Assembly: GCF_928392795.1 (NCBI RefSeq)
Contig: NZ_CAKMTJ010000002.1
Coordinates: 219,509-283,508 of the forward strand
Length of the DNA: 64,000 nucleotides
Direction of reading: 5' to 3'
DNA from: Rothia nasimurium
GTDB taxonomy: Bacteria > Actinomycetota > Actinomycetes > Actinomycetales > Micrococcaceae
Shown: in pieces, positions 15,408 to 23,800 of the stretch
How the letters are laid out: every line of letters begins with the position of its first letter
Numbering within the stretch: the stretch's first letter is position 1
Position numbers and translations under genes: made by a program
Notes under the pieces: generated by a model
Databases searched by the model: none
Seen by the model: only the letters and a program-made list of their open reading frames with translations
Told to the model about the DNA's origin: nothing

Positions 15408-16685
15408 GTGGCTATGACATCGCATACTTCATCCCTCTGGCGCAACCGCGAGTACCGCCTCTGGTTCAGCGGTGACCTCTTCCTTGACCTGGGCACCAGC
15501 ATAGGCACCTTCGCTTTCCCTCTGATTACCCTGGCGGTTACCGGTTCACCAACGACAGCCGGAACGGTTGCTCTTTTCCAGGGGCTGGGGCAGATTATGG
15601 GAACTCTGCCCGGCGGTGTCCTTGCAGACCGACACGACCGGCGTAGGCTTAGACTTCTTTCCTGTTTCCTAGGTATCTTGGCTCAGATCATTTTCCTTGC
15701 CCTCCTGTTGACCGGCACCGCCACCGTCGGTACCCTCAGTGCCCTGGCTCTGGGAGACCGACTCCGCTCATCTCTACTGGCAGAAGCCTCTAACGCCATG
15801 ATTAAAGAAGTGGTACCCGAAGCAGACCTTCCTCGGGCAATCGCTATCAATCAGGGGAGGGATGCCGCTGTCGGTCTAGGCGGTGGTCCCGCCGGCGGCG
15901 CTCTCTTGGCTATCGGTCTCGCCTACCCGCCCCTGGCTCAGCTTCTAGGTCAGATTATCTCTCTAGCTGCCACCTGTGCCATGACAGGTAGCTACGCACC
16001 GCAGGGTGCTAAGCCTTCTCGATTCTCCGCCCGTAGCGCCCTTAACGATTTCCTAGAAGGAGGTGCCTGGCTATTCCAACGTCGCTTACTTGTCGTTTTG
16101 GCCTGCGCTATTTGCCTGCTGAACTTCAGCATTAGCGGGACCCTCATGACCCTCACCCTCAGCTACACCCAAACCGGAACAAGCCCCGTCGCTCTAGGTG
16201 CTTTGATGGCTACGGTCTCAGCCTCCATGATGGTCGGAGCTCTTTGCGCAGGCTATCTTGTTCAGAAACTCCCCACCGGGCGCGTCCTTATCGTCGGTTT
16301 CCTAACCTTTACCATCTGTCTGGGACTGCTTCCCTGGCTCCCCGGAATCGGCTGGGTAGCTTTCACGTTAGCTCTCGCCGTCCTCGTCATACCAACCCTC
16401 AATGCCGGCCTTTTGGGCTTTTTAACCCTCATTACTCCCAACGACATCTTGGGGCGGGTTCAGTCCCTCATTGGTTTCGTGGCTGTCGGCCTTGCTTCCT
16501 TGGCCCCGGCGCTTGCTGGATGGGGCCTGGGCCTAGCTGGCCCTTCCGCTACTGCGATTTTCTTTACGATCACCTGCTTCTGCGCCACCCTCGTGGTAAT
16601 GAGCAGCCGTGACCTCATAGCACTACCTGCCTCAGAGCAATGGTCTGACTTCGCCCGTAGCCGGAACCTGCTCGACGAGGCCTAG
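15408..16685 (+). CDS. MFS exporter (second), EntS-like
   Basis: 425-aa membrane exporter. The N-terminus SLWRNREYRLWFSGDLFLDLG and the loop GGVLADRHDRRRLRLLS (MFS motif A) match the enterobactin-exporter/multidrug branch. The GTG at 15408 is taken; an in-frame ATG lies 2 codons further on and neither has a clear ribosome binding site. TAAGTT lies close upstream. It is divergent from a winged-helix regulator over a perfect palindrome, the usual layout of an inducible drug exporter. The 3' end overlaps the convergent pseudouridine-synthase gene by 54 nt. Confidence 0.87.
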   Translation: MAMTSHTSSLWRNREYRLWFSGDLFLDLGTSIGTFAFPLITLAVTGSPTTAGTVALFQGLGQIMGTLPGGVLADRHDRRRLRLLSCFLGILAQIIFLALLLTGTATVGTLSALALGDRLRSSLLAEASNAMIKEVVPEADLPRAIAINQGRDAAVGLGGGPAGGALLAIGLAYPPLAQLLGQIISLAATCAMTGSYAPQGAKPSRFSARSALNDFLEGGAWLFQRRLLVVLACAICLLNFSISGTLMTLTLSYTQTGTSPVALGALMATVSASMMVGALCAGYLVQKLPTGRVLIVGFLTFTICLGLLPWLPGIGWVAFTLALAVLVIPTLNAGLLGFLTLITPNDILGRVQSLIGFVAVGLASLAPALAGWGLGLAGPSATAIFFTITCFCATLVVMSSRDLIALPASEQWSDFARSRNLLDEA

Positions 16686-17771
16686 CCTCCGCCCACTTCG
16701 CACCGTCACGGTCTGCCCGGTGAAGGGGTGGGGGAAGGTCAGTGACCTGGCCAGTAGCTGGAGGGGTAAGGCGGGTTCGTCCTCGGCGATGGGTAGGACG
16801 GCCGGGTAGACCACGTCCCCCACAATCGGGGCCCCGGCTGCGGCCAGGTGCACCCGTAACTGGTGGGTCTTGCCGGTGTGCGGTTCCAAAAGATAGTGGG
16901 CCAGGGATGTGCCCGCCTGCGGCAGGGGTAGGGCCGGGTTGGCTTCGGATACAGCGGGCAGGACGCCGTCCGCCACCTCAAATACCTTCAGGCAGGTAAT
17001 ACGTGACTGGGCATTGAGCCCCTCAAAGGAGGCACCGGAGCGGCGCCGCTCGCGCCGCTCAGCCTTGGTCTCTACCGGCAGGGGGCCGGTGTCACCGGGC
17101 AGGAGCTCAACACCGGTATGGGTTACCTGCATAGCCCCGTGCTGGTTATCAATGCGCGAGCGCACCGTCAGACTTTCGCCTTCTCCCAGCCCGGCGATGG
17201 GGGCCGCCACTGCCTCGTAGGTCTTGGTGGGTTCGCGCCGCTGGAACATGGTCTGAAAAGGGGCGCGGGCCTCGGGCGTCTTGGCAAAGAGCACCACTCC
17301 GGCGGTGGCCCGATCCAGGCGGTGAATCGGAATCAAATCGGGGTTGTTCTCCCGAACCCGCAGCTTGGTCAGGGCCGTGTGGGCAACAAAGGACCCGTTG
17401 GGGGTGGTGGGTAGGAAGTGGGGCTTATCAATGGCCAGAACCCACTCGTCCTCGTAGAGCACCGGCATGTCAAAGGGCACGGTCTTTTCAACCCCCAGTT
17501 CCCGGTAGTACCAAATCTTTTGCCCCGTCAAAGGCGCATCGGGGGCAACCGCCTGCCCGTCGGCGTCCTTCACCTCATCGCGCTCAAAGCGGGAGGTAAA
17601 GAGGGAACGCTCATGGGGGTAGAAGCGGGCCACCAGGTAGTCCAGCACCGTGCTTGCGCCCAGGGGGTCGTCCTCGGGATTGCCCGCGTCGGGCAGCACA
17701 AAAGAGACGGCGTCAATCCCGTTGCGCTGGGGCAGGGGCTTGGGGGCAAGGTGGCGGTTGATTCGGCGCAT
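16632..17771 (-). CDS. RluA-family RNA pseudouridine synthase
   Basis: 379-aa enzyme isomerising uridine to pseudouridine in rRNA or tRNA. The catalytic motif is IPIHRLDRATAGVVLFAKT, with the essential Asp in HRLDRATAG. FLPTTPNGSFVAHTALTKLR and HTGKTHQLRVHLAAAGAPIVGD (the RLHTGRxHQIRxH-like loop) confirm the family. The ATG at 17771 is chosen because GATAAT lies 7 nt upstream; the further in-frame reading of 83 codons covers the small membrane-protein gene on the other strand and is not coding. The target uridine is unknown. Confidence 0.9.
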   Translation of the reverse strand: MRRINRHLAPKPLPQRNGIDAVSFVLPDAGNPEDDPLGASTVLDYLVARFYPHERSLFTSRFERDEVKDADGQAVAPDAPLTGQKIWYYRELGVEKTVPFDMPVLYEDEWVLAIDKPHFLPTTPNGSFVAHTALTKLRVRENNPDLIPIHRLDRATAGVVLFAKTPEARAPFQTMFQRREPTKTYEAVAAPIAGLGEGESLTVRSRIDNQHGAMQVTHTGVELLPGDTGPLPVETKAERRERRRSGASFEGLNAQSRITCLKVFEVADGVLPAVSEANPALPLPQAGTSLAHYLLEPHTGKTHQLRVHLAAAGAPIVGDVVYPAVLPIAEDEPALPLQLLARSLTFPHPFTGQTVTVRSGRRLGLVEQVPATGEVRPLL

Positions 17772-17778
17772 GGGCTCT

Positions 17779-17784
17779 ATTATC
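17779..17784 (-). promoter_or_regulatory. -10 box (GATAAT) for the leaderless pseudouridine synthase
   Basis: On the minus strand: GATAAT, 7 nt (AGAGCCC), ATG. Confidence 0.55.
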
Positions 17785-17898
17785 GCAGGTAGATCCCAAG
17801 GCCTGCTTGATAGAGTTGAACTGCCTCTCTCGTGGACTCCACGCGGTACATCCATCCTTAAGAAAAATCTCCGCGAGTGTGAGACCAGAGAGGAGGTA

Positions 17899-18027
17899 AT
17901 GGCTGTGGCTAAAAGCAAGGCTAAGAAAAACAGCCCCGACAAGATTGCAGTCAGAATCGTCGCTACTGCAATACTCATCGGAGCTGTAGCAAAGCTTTTG
18001 GAAGCTATCGAACCGTTCATTCGATAG
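17899..18027 (+). CDS. Small lysine-rich single-span membrane protein, 42 aa
   Basis: A perfect AGGAGG (17891-17896) lies just before the ATG at 17899, and at better spacing before an in-frame GTG at 17905; the true start may be either. The product begins with a basic stretch (AVAKSKAKKNSPDK) followed by one hydrophobic helix (IAVRIVATAILIGAVAKLL) and a short tail (EAIEPFIR). This gives a single-pass protein with its basic end inside the cell. It is followed 9 nt later by a hairpin. Function unknown; the strong ribosome binding site and terminator argue that it is real. Confidence 0.65.
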   Translation: MAVAKSKAKKNSPDKIAVRIVATAILIGAVAKLLEAIEPFIR

Positions 18028-18036
18028 GTCCTACAG

Positions 18037-18084
18037 CAAGGGGCGACTCTGGTAGTAAGCGGCTACCGGGGTTGCCCCGCCTTG
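18037..18084 (+). terminator. Hairpin after the 42-aa protein gene
   Basis: AGGGGCGAC pairs with GTTGCCCC (one G-T) and the inner GGTAG with CTACC. CTTGTTTGC follows. Confidence 0.55.
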
Positions 18085-18144
18085 TTTGCTGTCATCCTTA
18101 AGATAAAACCAGTTTATCTGCTTTGTATTGTGCGTCAAGGGTGG

Positions 18145-19473
18145 CTAAAAGGAGCCCGCCATCAGTTCCCACACCACCCGGTAGCTGGCCTCAAAAGCGG
18201 GCAGGGGCAGGAACTCGCAGTTGGAGTGGAAATTGTGCGCCCCCGTGAAGAAATTGGGGGTGTAGATTCCCCGGGTGGAGAGATACGAGCCGTCGGTGCC
18301 CCCGCGCATGGCCAGGTTGATGGGCTCGATACCCAGCCGGGCAAAGGCGGCGCGCAGATGCTCGGCCGCCACGGCGTTGGCGCTGGTTTTGGCGTCCTCA
18401 AGGTTGCTGTAGATATCTGAGATATCCAGGTGTACGGACGCCCGCGGGTTGGCTTCTGTCGTTCGCTCAGCTAGGTCGCGCAGGAAGTCCTTTTTGGTCT
18501 CGTAGCCTGCCCGGTCGTGGTCGCGGATACTAATATCGACGGTTGCGGTCGCCTGGTTGCCCGCTATCCCGTTGACCCAGAGGTAACCCTCACGCCCCTC
18601 AGTGTGCTCGGGGGTCTGAGCGCGGTCGAGGGCCGCGATAAAGTCGTGGGCCACCAGAATCGGGTTGACCAGGTTGCCCTTGGAATTCATGGGGTGGGCG
18701 GTCACACCCTCAACGTGCAGGCGGGCATGCCCGGCATTGAAAGTAGCCTCGACCAGCTCACCCAGTTCGCAGCAGTCCAGGGTGTAGGCATAATCCACGG
18801 GGAAGCGCGCCAGATCCATGGTGCGCACGCCCAGCAGGCCGATTTCTTCATCCGGCACAAAGGAGAGGTAGATATCGGGATGGGCGGACGCACCCGCCCC
18901 AGCTCCCTGCGCTGCCCTACCGACTTGCCCGGTGGCGTCCGCGTCCGCAGCTAAGAGGCGCACAGCAGCTTCCATGACCGAGGCGACCCCGGCCTTGTCG
19001 TCCGCTCCCAGCACGCTGGTGCCGTCGGTGACGATCACGCGCTGGCCGGTGTAGCGGGTGATTTCGGGGTGCTCGGCCTCGCGCAGCCAGATGTCGAGGT
19101 CGGTGTTGAGGCAGATGTCCCCGCCGGGGTAGTCGATGACGCGGGCGTGCACGTCGGGGGAGAGATTGACGTCAACCGTATCGAGGTGGGTGCAGAAGCC
19201 GATGGCGGGGGCTTCGGTGCCCGCGGGCAGGGTGGAGGGAATACGGGCGGTCAGCACACAGGTGTCGCTCAGATGCACGTTGTGGGCACCGGCTGCCGTG
19301 AGTTCGTCCTTGAGCAGGCGGGCCAGCTCCCACTGGCCCTGGCTGGTGGGCACGACCGATGCTGAGGCGTCCGACTGGCTAGAGATCGCCGAGTAGCGCA
19401 GAAAACGGGCGGCTAAGGCCTCCTGTAGATCTGCATCTGGGGTATAGGTGGGAGTAAATGTGGTGGTGGTCAT
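18145..19473 (-). CDS. pepT: Peptidase T (PepT), tripeptide aminopeptidase
   Basis: 442-aa cytosolic zinc peptidase of family M20B, releasing N-terminal residues from tripeptides. Metal and catalytic motifs: GFCTHLDTVD (His and catalytic Asp), GTSVLGADDKAGVA (bridging Asp), VPDEEIGLLG (catalytic Glu and metal Glu), and LAMRGGTDGSYLSTRG near the C-terminus. Full length for the family (about 410-445). The ATG start has TAAACT exactly 7 nt upstream, so it is probably leaderless. Confidence 0.95.
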   Translation of the reverse strand: MTTTTFTPTYTPDADLQEALAARFLRYSAISSQSDASASVVPTSQGQWELARLLKDELTAAGAHNVHLSDTCVLTARIPSTLPAGTEAPAIGFCTHLDTVDVNLSPDVHARVIDYPGGDICLNTDLDIWLREAEHPEITRYTGQRVIVTDGTSVLGADDKAGVASVMEAAVRLLAADADATGQVGRAAQGAGAGASAHPDIYLSFVPDEEIGLLGVRTMDLARFPVDYAYTLDCCELGELVEATFNAGHARLHVEGVTAHPMNSKGNLVNPILVAHDFIAALDRAQTPEHTEGREGYLWVNGIAGNQATATVDISIRDHDRAGYETKKDFLRDLAERTTEANPRASVHLDISDIYSNLEDAKTSANAVAAEHLRAAFARLGIEPINLAMRGGTDGSYLSTRGIYTPNFFTGAHNFHSNCEFLPLPAFEASYRVVWELMAGSF

Positions 19474-19480
19474 GGTGAGT

Positions 19481-19486
19481 AGTTTA
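19481..19486 (-). promoter_or_regulatory. -10 box (TAAACT) for leaderless pepT
   Basis: On the minus strand: TAAACT, 7 nt (ACTCACC), ATG. Confidence 0.55.
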
Positions 19487-19506
19487 CTCCCGCGGCGCGC
19501 GGAAAC

Positions 19507-20391
19507 TTAGCCCGGCAGCTCCTGGCAACCGGGGCAGCGGAAGCTAATGCGGTCGGTGTCTTCCTCGCGGGCGTACAGGTGGCCCGCTGTGTAGCGGTCG
19601 GCGCCGGTGCCGGTTTCTGAGAGGTCTTCCTTGATGATGGTTTCCCCGCAGCGGTAGCATGGGCGGCCTGCCCGCCCGTAGCACCAGAGCGGTTCGGCAC
19701 TGGTGCGGGTGACCCGGTGCGGACGCCCGCGGTTAGCATCCAGCAGCAGACGGGCAATGGAGACCACGGCAGCGATATCGGGCACCGCCCCCACCGGGGT
19801 GCGCGGGTCAAGGCCCGCGAGAAAACAGGTCTCAGCCCGGTAGATGGTGCCGATACCGGCCAGGTTCTTCTGATCGAGCAGGGCTACCCCTAAGGGGCGC
19901 TCCGGCCGGGTAGCCAGGTTAGCTACCGCCTGCTCAACCGACCAGTCGGGGCCAAGCAAGTCGGGGCCCAGGTAGGATAGGCGGTCAGCTTCTTGGCTGG
20001 TGGGGAAAACCTCAAGTAGCCCCAGGGTAAAGCCCACGGCTTCGACCGGGTGGCTGCCGGGCACTATCTGCCCGTCGCTATCAAGCCTTGCATTAGCCTG
20101 AATCAGAGCCCGCACCTGATCAGCCGGGCGCCGCCACTTTTCCCGCGAACCGTTCGCGTCCAGCCCGTAGAGGTGCCAGATGCCGTCCATCTTCAGGTGG
20201 GAGTGCACGGTCATCTCACCGATACGCAGCAGAATATGCTTACCCCGGGCCAGGGCCCCGTGAATGGGCTGGCCCGCCAGATTGATGTCGGCAACCTGGG
20301 GGTAGCGGAAGTCTGTAGTGTGGGCTGTTCTACCGGCAAGAGCGCGGTGGAGCGAGCGGGCCTGCCGCCATACGGTATCGCCTTCAGGCAC
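19507..20391 (-). CDS. Fpg/Nei-family DNA glycosylase (Nei-like)
   Basis: 294-aa base-excision repair enzyme removing oxidised bases. The N-terminus reads PEGDTVWRQARSL after the start Met, so it begins with the catalytic Pro and Glu; this is the Nei rather than the Fpg (PELPEV) form. HSHLKMDGIWHLYG and the helix-two-turn-helix segment DQKNLAGIGTIYRAETCF are present. A C-terminal zinc finger has paired CxxC motifs (CYRC and CPGC). It fits the actinobacterial Nei2 group. The start is a GTG with GGAGG about 15 nt upstream, so initiation is not certain. Confidence 0.9.
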   Translation of the reverse strand: MPEGDTVWRQARSLHRALAGRTAHTTDFRYPQVADINLAGQPIHGALARGKHILLRIGEMTVHSHLKMDGIWHLYGLDANGSREKWRRPADQVRALIQANARLDSDGQIVPGSHPVEAVGFTLGLLEVFPTSQEADRLSYLGPDLLGPDWSVEQAVANLATRPERPLGVALLDQKNLAGIGTIYRAETCFLAGLDPRTPVGAVPDIAAVVSIARLLLDANRGRPHRVTRTSAEPLWCYGRAGRPCYRCGETIIKEDLSETGTGADRYTAGHLYAREEDTDRISFRCPGCQELPG

Positions 20392-20524
20392 TGCTAAGCA
20401 CCCCTCCGTGTTATCAAAATGTGACCTGTCTAATATGACCTATCTATGACGCCCTGCGCGCGCCTCTGCTCACAGTGTAGACCAGAATTACTACAAAACT
20501 TGCGTGCCACCTGCTGAAAGGGTG

Positions 20525-20670
20525 TATAGTCGTTTCACGTCATGCTTCACCGTTGAAGTTTATGGCCCAGCACTAACTTAATACAAAGGGCAGGCTCATG
20601 CGATGTTGCTAGAGTAGGCCCTGACTCCTTAGGTGGTCTCCCAGCCGCCTGTCCCCTAGATGGAGGTCAG
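20525..20670 (+). promoter_or_regulatory. Structured 5' leader that can sequester the ribosome binding site
   Basis: TATAGT at 20525-20530 is a good -10 box with a weak -35. About 140 nt of untranslated RNA would follow. CTTCA/TGAAG form a small hairpin (about 20544-20557), and AGGGC (near 20586) can pair with GCCCT (near 20618). CTGACTCCTTAGG (20621-20633) can pair with CCTAGATGGAGGTCAG (20655-20670), which contains the GGAGG of the downstream gene. The inner AGGTGG/CCGCCT pairing competes with part of that stem. This is the layout of a translational switch; no known riboswitch class was recognised. Confidence 0.45.
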
Positions 20671-20674
20671 AACA

Positions 20675-20818
20675 ATGAATCTGCTCTTTACCGCACTCAT
20701 GGTTGTTATGGTCATGATGCTTGTGATGTCTCTCGGTGCTTTCTACGTGCACCTTACCCGCAGCGTCCGCGCCTTCCGCGCTGGCTACGAGGGCGTGGAG
20801 TACAACCTCACCGCCTAA
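20675..20818 (+). CDS. Small single-span membrane protein, 47 aa
   Basis: The ATG at 20675 follows GGAGG at 8 nt. The product starts MNLLFTALMVVMVMMLVMSLG, one long Met/Val/Leu-rich membrane helix. A basic amphipathic part (YVHLTRSVRAFRAGY) and a short tail (EGVEYNLTA) follow. The stop codon is 24 nt before a strong terminator. Translation may be controlled by the structured leader upstream. No family recognised. The good ribosome binding site, the hairpins on both sides and the clean protein architecture support a real gene. Confidence 0.7.
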   Translation: MNLLFTALMVVMVMMLVMSLGAFYVHLTRSVRAFRAGYEGVEYNLTA

Positions 20819-20841
20819 TCAATGAGAGACCGCTAGCCACT

Positions 20842-20884
20842 CAGAACCTCCCTTGCCCCACGCAAGGGAGGTTCTGCTGTTTTT
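20842..20884 (+). terminator. Terminator of the 47-aa protein gene
   Basis: CAGAACCTCCCTTGC (20842-20856) is perfectly inverted at 20862-20876 with a 5-nt loop, followed by CTGTTTTT. The stop codon of the convergent Lhr gene lies in the T-tract. Confidence 0.9.
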
Positions 20885-23800
20885 AGGAATAGTCCTTCCG
20901 CATGCGCAGGCCGCGCGGGGTGGCGTAGAAACCTGCTGCCAGCAGGGCCCGGCGCAGGGTGAGGACGGGGTGCTCGCCGCTCTCTGCTGCTGCGTCCGGC
21001 TGGTCGGGAGCAGGGGGTAGGGGGGCCGGCGTGCTGAGCACATCCACCCCGCCCGCGGTTTCGATGACGATTTTGTCGGCTACTCCGGCGCGCACCAGCT
21101 GGCCAATCAGGGGCGCGGACGCTTCTACCCGGTCGGTTCGGTCGGTAAAGGGCAGTAGGGTTTTGCCGCCGCGTTCCAGGTAGAGGGTGAGCTCCCCGTC
21201 GACCAGGATGATGACGGCCCCGGCCTTGCGCCCTGGCTTGTGCTTGATGGGGGTGCGGTTGCTGTCCCAGGCCACGGGGGTGGGCCAGGGTAGGGCGGCC
21301 CCGTAGGGGTTGGCCGGGTCGGTGGCAGCGAGCAGGGTGACCGAGTGGCGGGTGCGGCGCACCGGGGTGTAGGCGGATGCGCCGGGTGCGACGTCCTGCC
21401 CCTCGTCTGCGGCGGTGATGTCGTCCGCCGCCCGGAGCCTATCGACGGTGGAGGAGGTCGAGAACTGGGCAGCGCCCAGGCCCTCAATGAAGTAGCCGCG
21501 GCGGGCCAGCCCCTTTTCTTCGGCGGTAGACAGCACCCGGTAGACCCCGGCAAAGCCGCCGGGGGTGTCCTCAACGGCCACGGCCCCGCGGGTGAGCACC
21601 CCGTAGCGGTCCATGAGCAGTTCGGCGCGGGCGGCAGCTGCCACGGTGGCATCGAGCGGTTCGGCCTCGATACGGGCCCAGCGTCCGCCGTCGATAGGGG
21701 CGACCTGGGCGGATACCGCCGGGGCCCGGCCCACGCCCACCCCTAGGCGGGAGGCCGAGAGGCGGGAGGCCCCGTGGCGCATTCCCACGGAGCGGGCCCG
21801 GGGAGCGGGGGCGGCCACCTTGTGGGCCGAAGCCCCGCCCGAGATCAGGGCCCGCACCGGGGCGAAGGTATCGCCGGTGACTAGCCCGGCCCAGACCAGG
21901 TTCCAGAGGGCGGTTGAAATCTCCTGGGCGTTCGGGGGCGTGTTACCCAGTGAGGTGGCCAGGGCGGCGAGCTGGGTCTGAATCTGGCTGAAGAAGAGCC
22001 CGCCGGTTAGCAGCTCGTAGATGGTGTTTTCGAGGGCTCCCAGGGCAGCGAGCGCCTCGGTGCGTTCTACCTCATCGGGCAGGGTCAGGGCCGCGCTCTC
22101 ACCCAGGTGTAGAGCGACCCAGCCGTCGTCCCCGGCGAGCTGGCCGGCGCCCGTCCAGATGACGTCCCCGGCGCTCATGGCTGAGTCGAGCAGGGCGGGG
22201 GTGTAGTCGCTGATGCGGGCCTTGAGAATCAGAGGTTCGAGAGCTGAGGCGGGCACCCGCACCCCGGCGAGCTGGTCGATCACGGTGAGTAGGCCGTCGT
22301 AGCCGCTGAGCATGGCGCTTTCGTCCCGGCGGACGCTGATGGGCTGGGCCGGTGCCCCGACGGTGCCGGGGGCGGCGGCGGTTTCGGTGACCTGCCAGGA
22401 GCCCACATGCTGCCAGGGCGGCAGGAAGCGGGCATAGGTGCCGGGGGTAACGGGTTCGACGTCGGCGCGCAGGGCTGCCAGGGAGCGGGAGCGCAGGGTG
22501 CGCAGGACGGAGGCGTCCACCCACTCGGTCCCGGCCAGGTAGGCGGGGTCGGTGGAGCCGGTACGGGCTGCGGCCAGCTCGGCGCGGAGTTCTTCGGGCA
22601 GGAACTCACCGGAGATCACCCGCCGGTCAGCGGCCAGGGTGCGCAGGGCGGTATCGACCACCGAGACGCCCAGGGAAAGGGCGGCAGCAGCCTGGGCAGC
22701 GGTAAAGGGGGCGTGGGTGCGGGCGTAGCGGGCGACCAGGTCAACCAGGGGAGCCTCGACCGGCTCCAGGAAGGCTAGGGGGACCCCGATGGGCAGGGGT
22801 ACGCCCAGGGCGTCTCGCAGGCGGGCGGCGTCCTCAATGGCGGCGTAGAGTTCCCGCCCGTGCAGGCGGAAGCGCAGGGCCCGACCGGCTTTCACCAGGG
22901 CCTCAAGGTGATCGGTGGCTTCGGCTTCGGTCAGGACGCGCTCACCCGGCTTACCTGTCTCGGCCTCGGCAGTCGGGGCGCTGGCGTCCTCACCGGTTCC
23001 CTGGTCCAGGAGCACCCGCAGGCGCTGGGCTGCCTCGGCGGCGGTCAGGGGGCCGAGCAGGCGCAGCAGGTCGGCGGCTCCCTCGACCCCGCGCAGGCGG
23101 TAGCCCGCAGCGGTGCGCTGGAGTCGGGCCTCGGTGGAACGGATCACCTCAACATCGAGCAGCTCACGCAGCTCATCCTTGCCGAGCAGCTCAGCTAGCA
23201 GGGCAGGGTCCAGGGCCAGGGCAGCGGCGCGGCGCTCGGCTAAGGGGGAGTCCCCGTCGTAGAGGAACTGGGCCACATAGCCAAAGAGCAGGGTGCGGGC
23301 GAAGGGGGAGGGGGTTTCGGTTTCCACCTCGCTGATGCGTACCTTTTTGGCCTCAAGATCCTTGTGCAGGGCGGTCAGGGCCGGTAGGTCATAGACATCC
23401 TGCAGGCATTCGCGGGCGGTTTCCAGCAGCAGGGGGAAGGTGGGGTACTTGCGGGCCACATCCAGGAGCTGGGCGGAGCGCTGGCGCTGCTGCCACAGGG
23501 GAGTGCGGCGGCCCGGGTCCTTGCGGGGTAGCAGCAGGGCGCGGGCGGCGTTCTCGCGGAAGCGGGAGGCAAAGAGGGCAGAGTTACCCACCCGCTCGGT
23601 CACGATGTCTTCGAGCTCAGCCGGGTCAAAGATAAAGAGGTCAGCACCGGGCGGCTCGGCTTCCATGGCAGGAATACGCAGCACAATACCGTCATCGGCA
23701 GCCATAGCAGAGGCGTTAACCCCGTAGCGTTCCTCAGCCCGGGCGCCGACCGCCAGGGCCCAGGGGGAGTGTACCGGCATACCCAGGGGCGAGTGCAGAA

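Noticed and set aside
16632..18020. N-terminally extended pseudouridine synthase (462 aa)
   Set aside because: The first 83 codons are antisense to the 42-aa gene and the ATG at 17771 has a -10 box at 7 nt.
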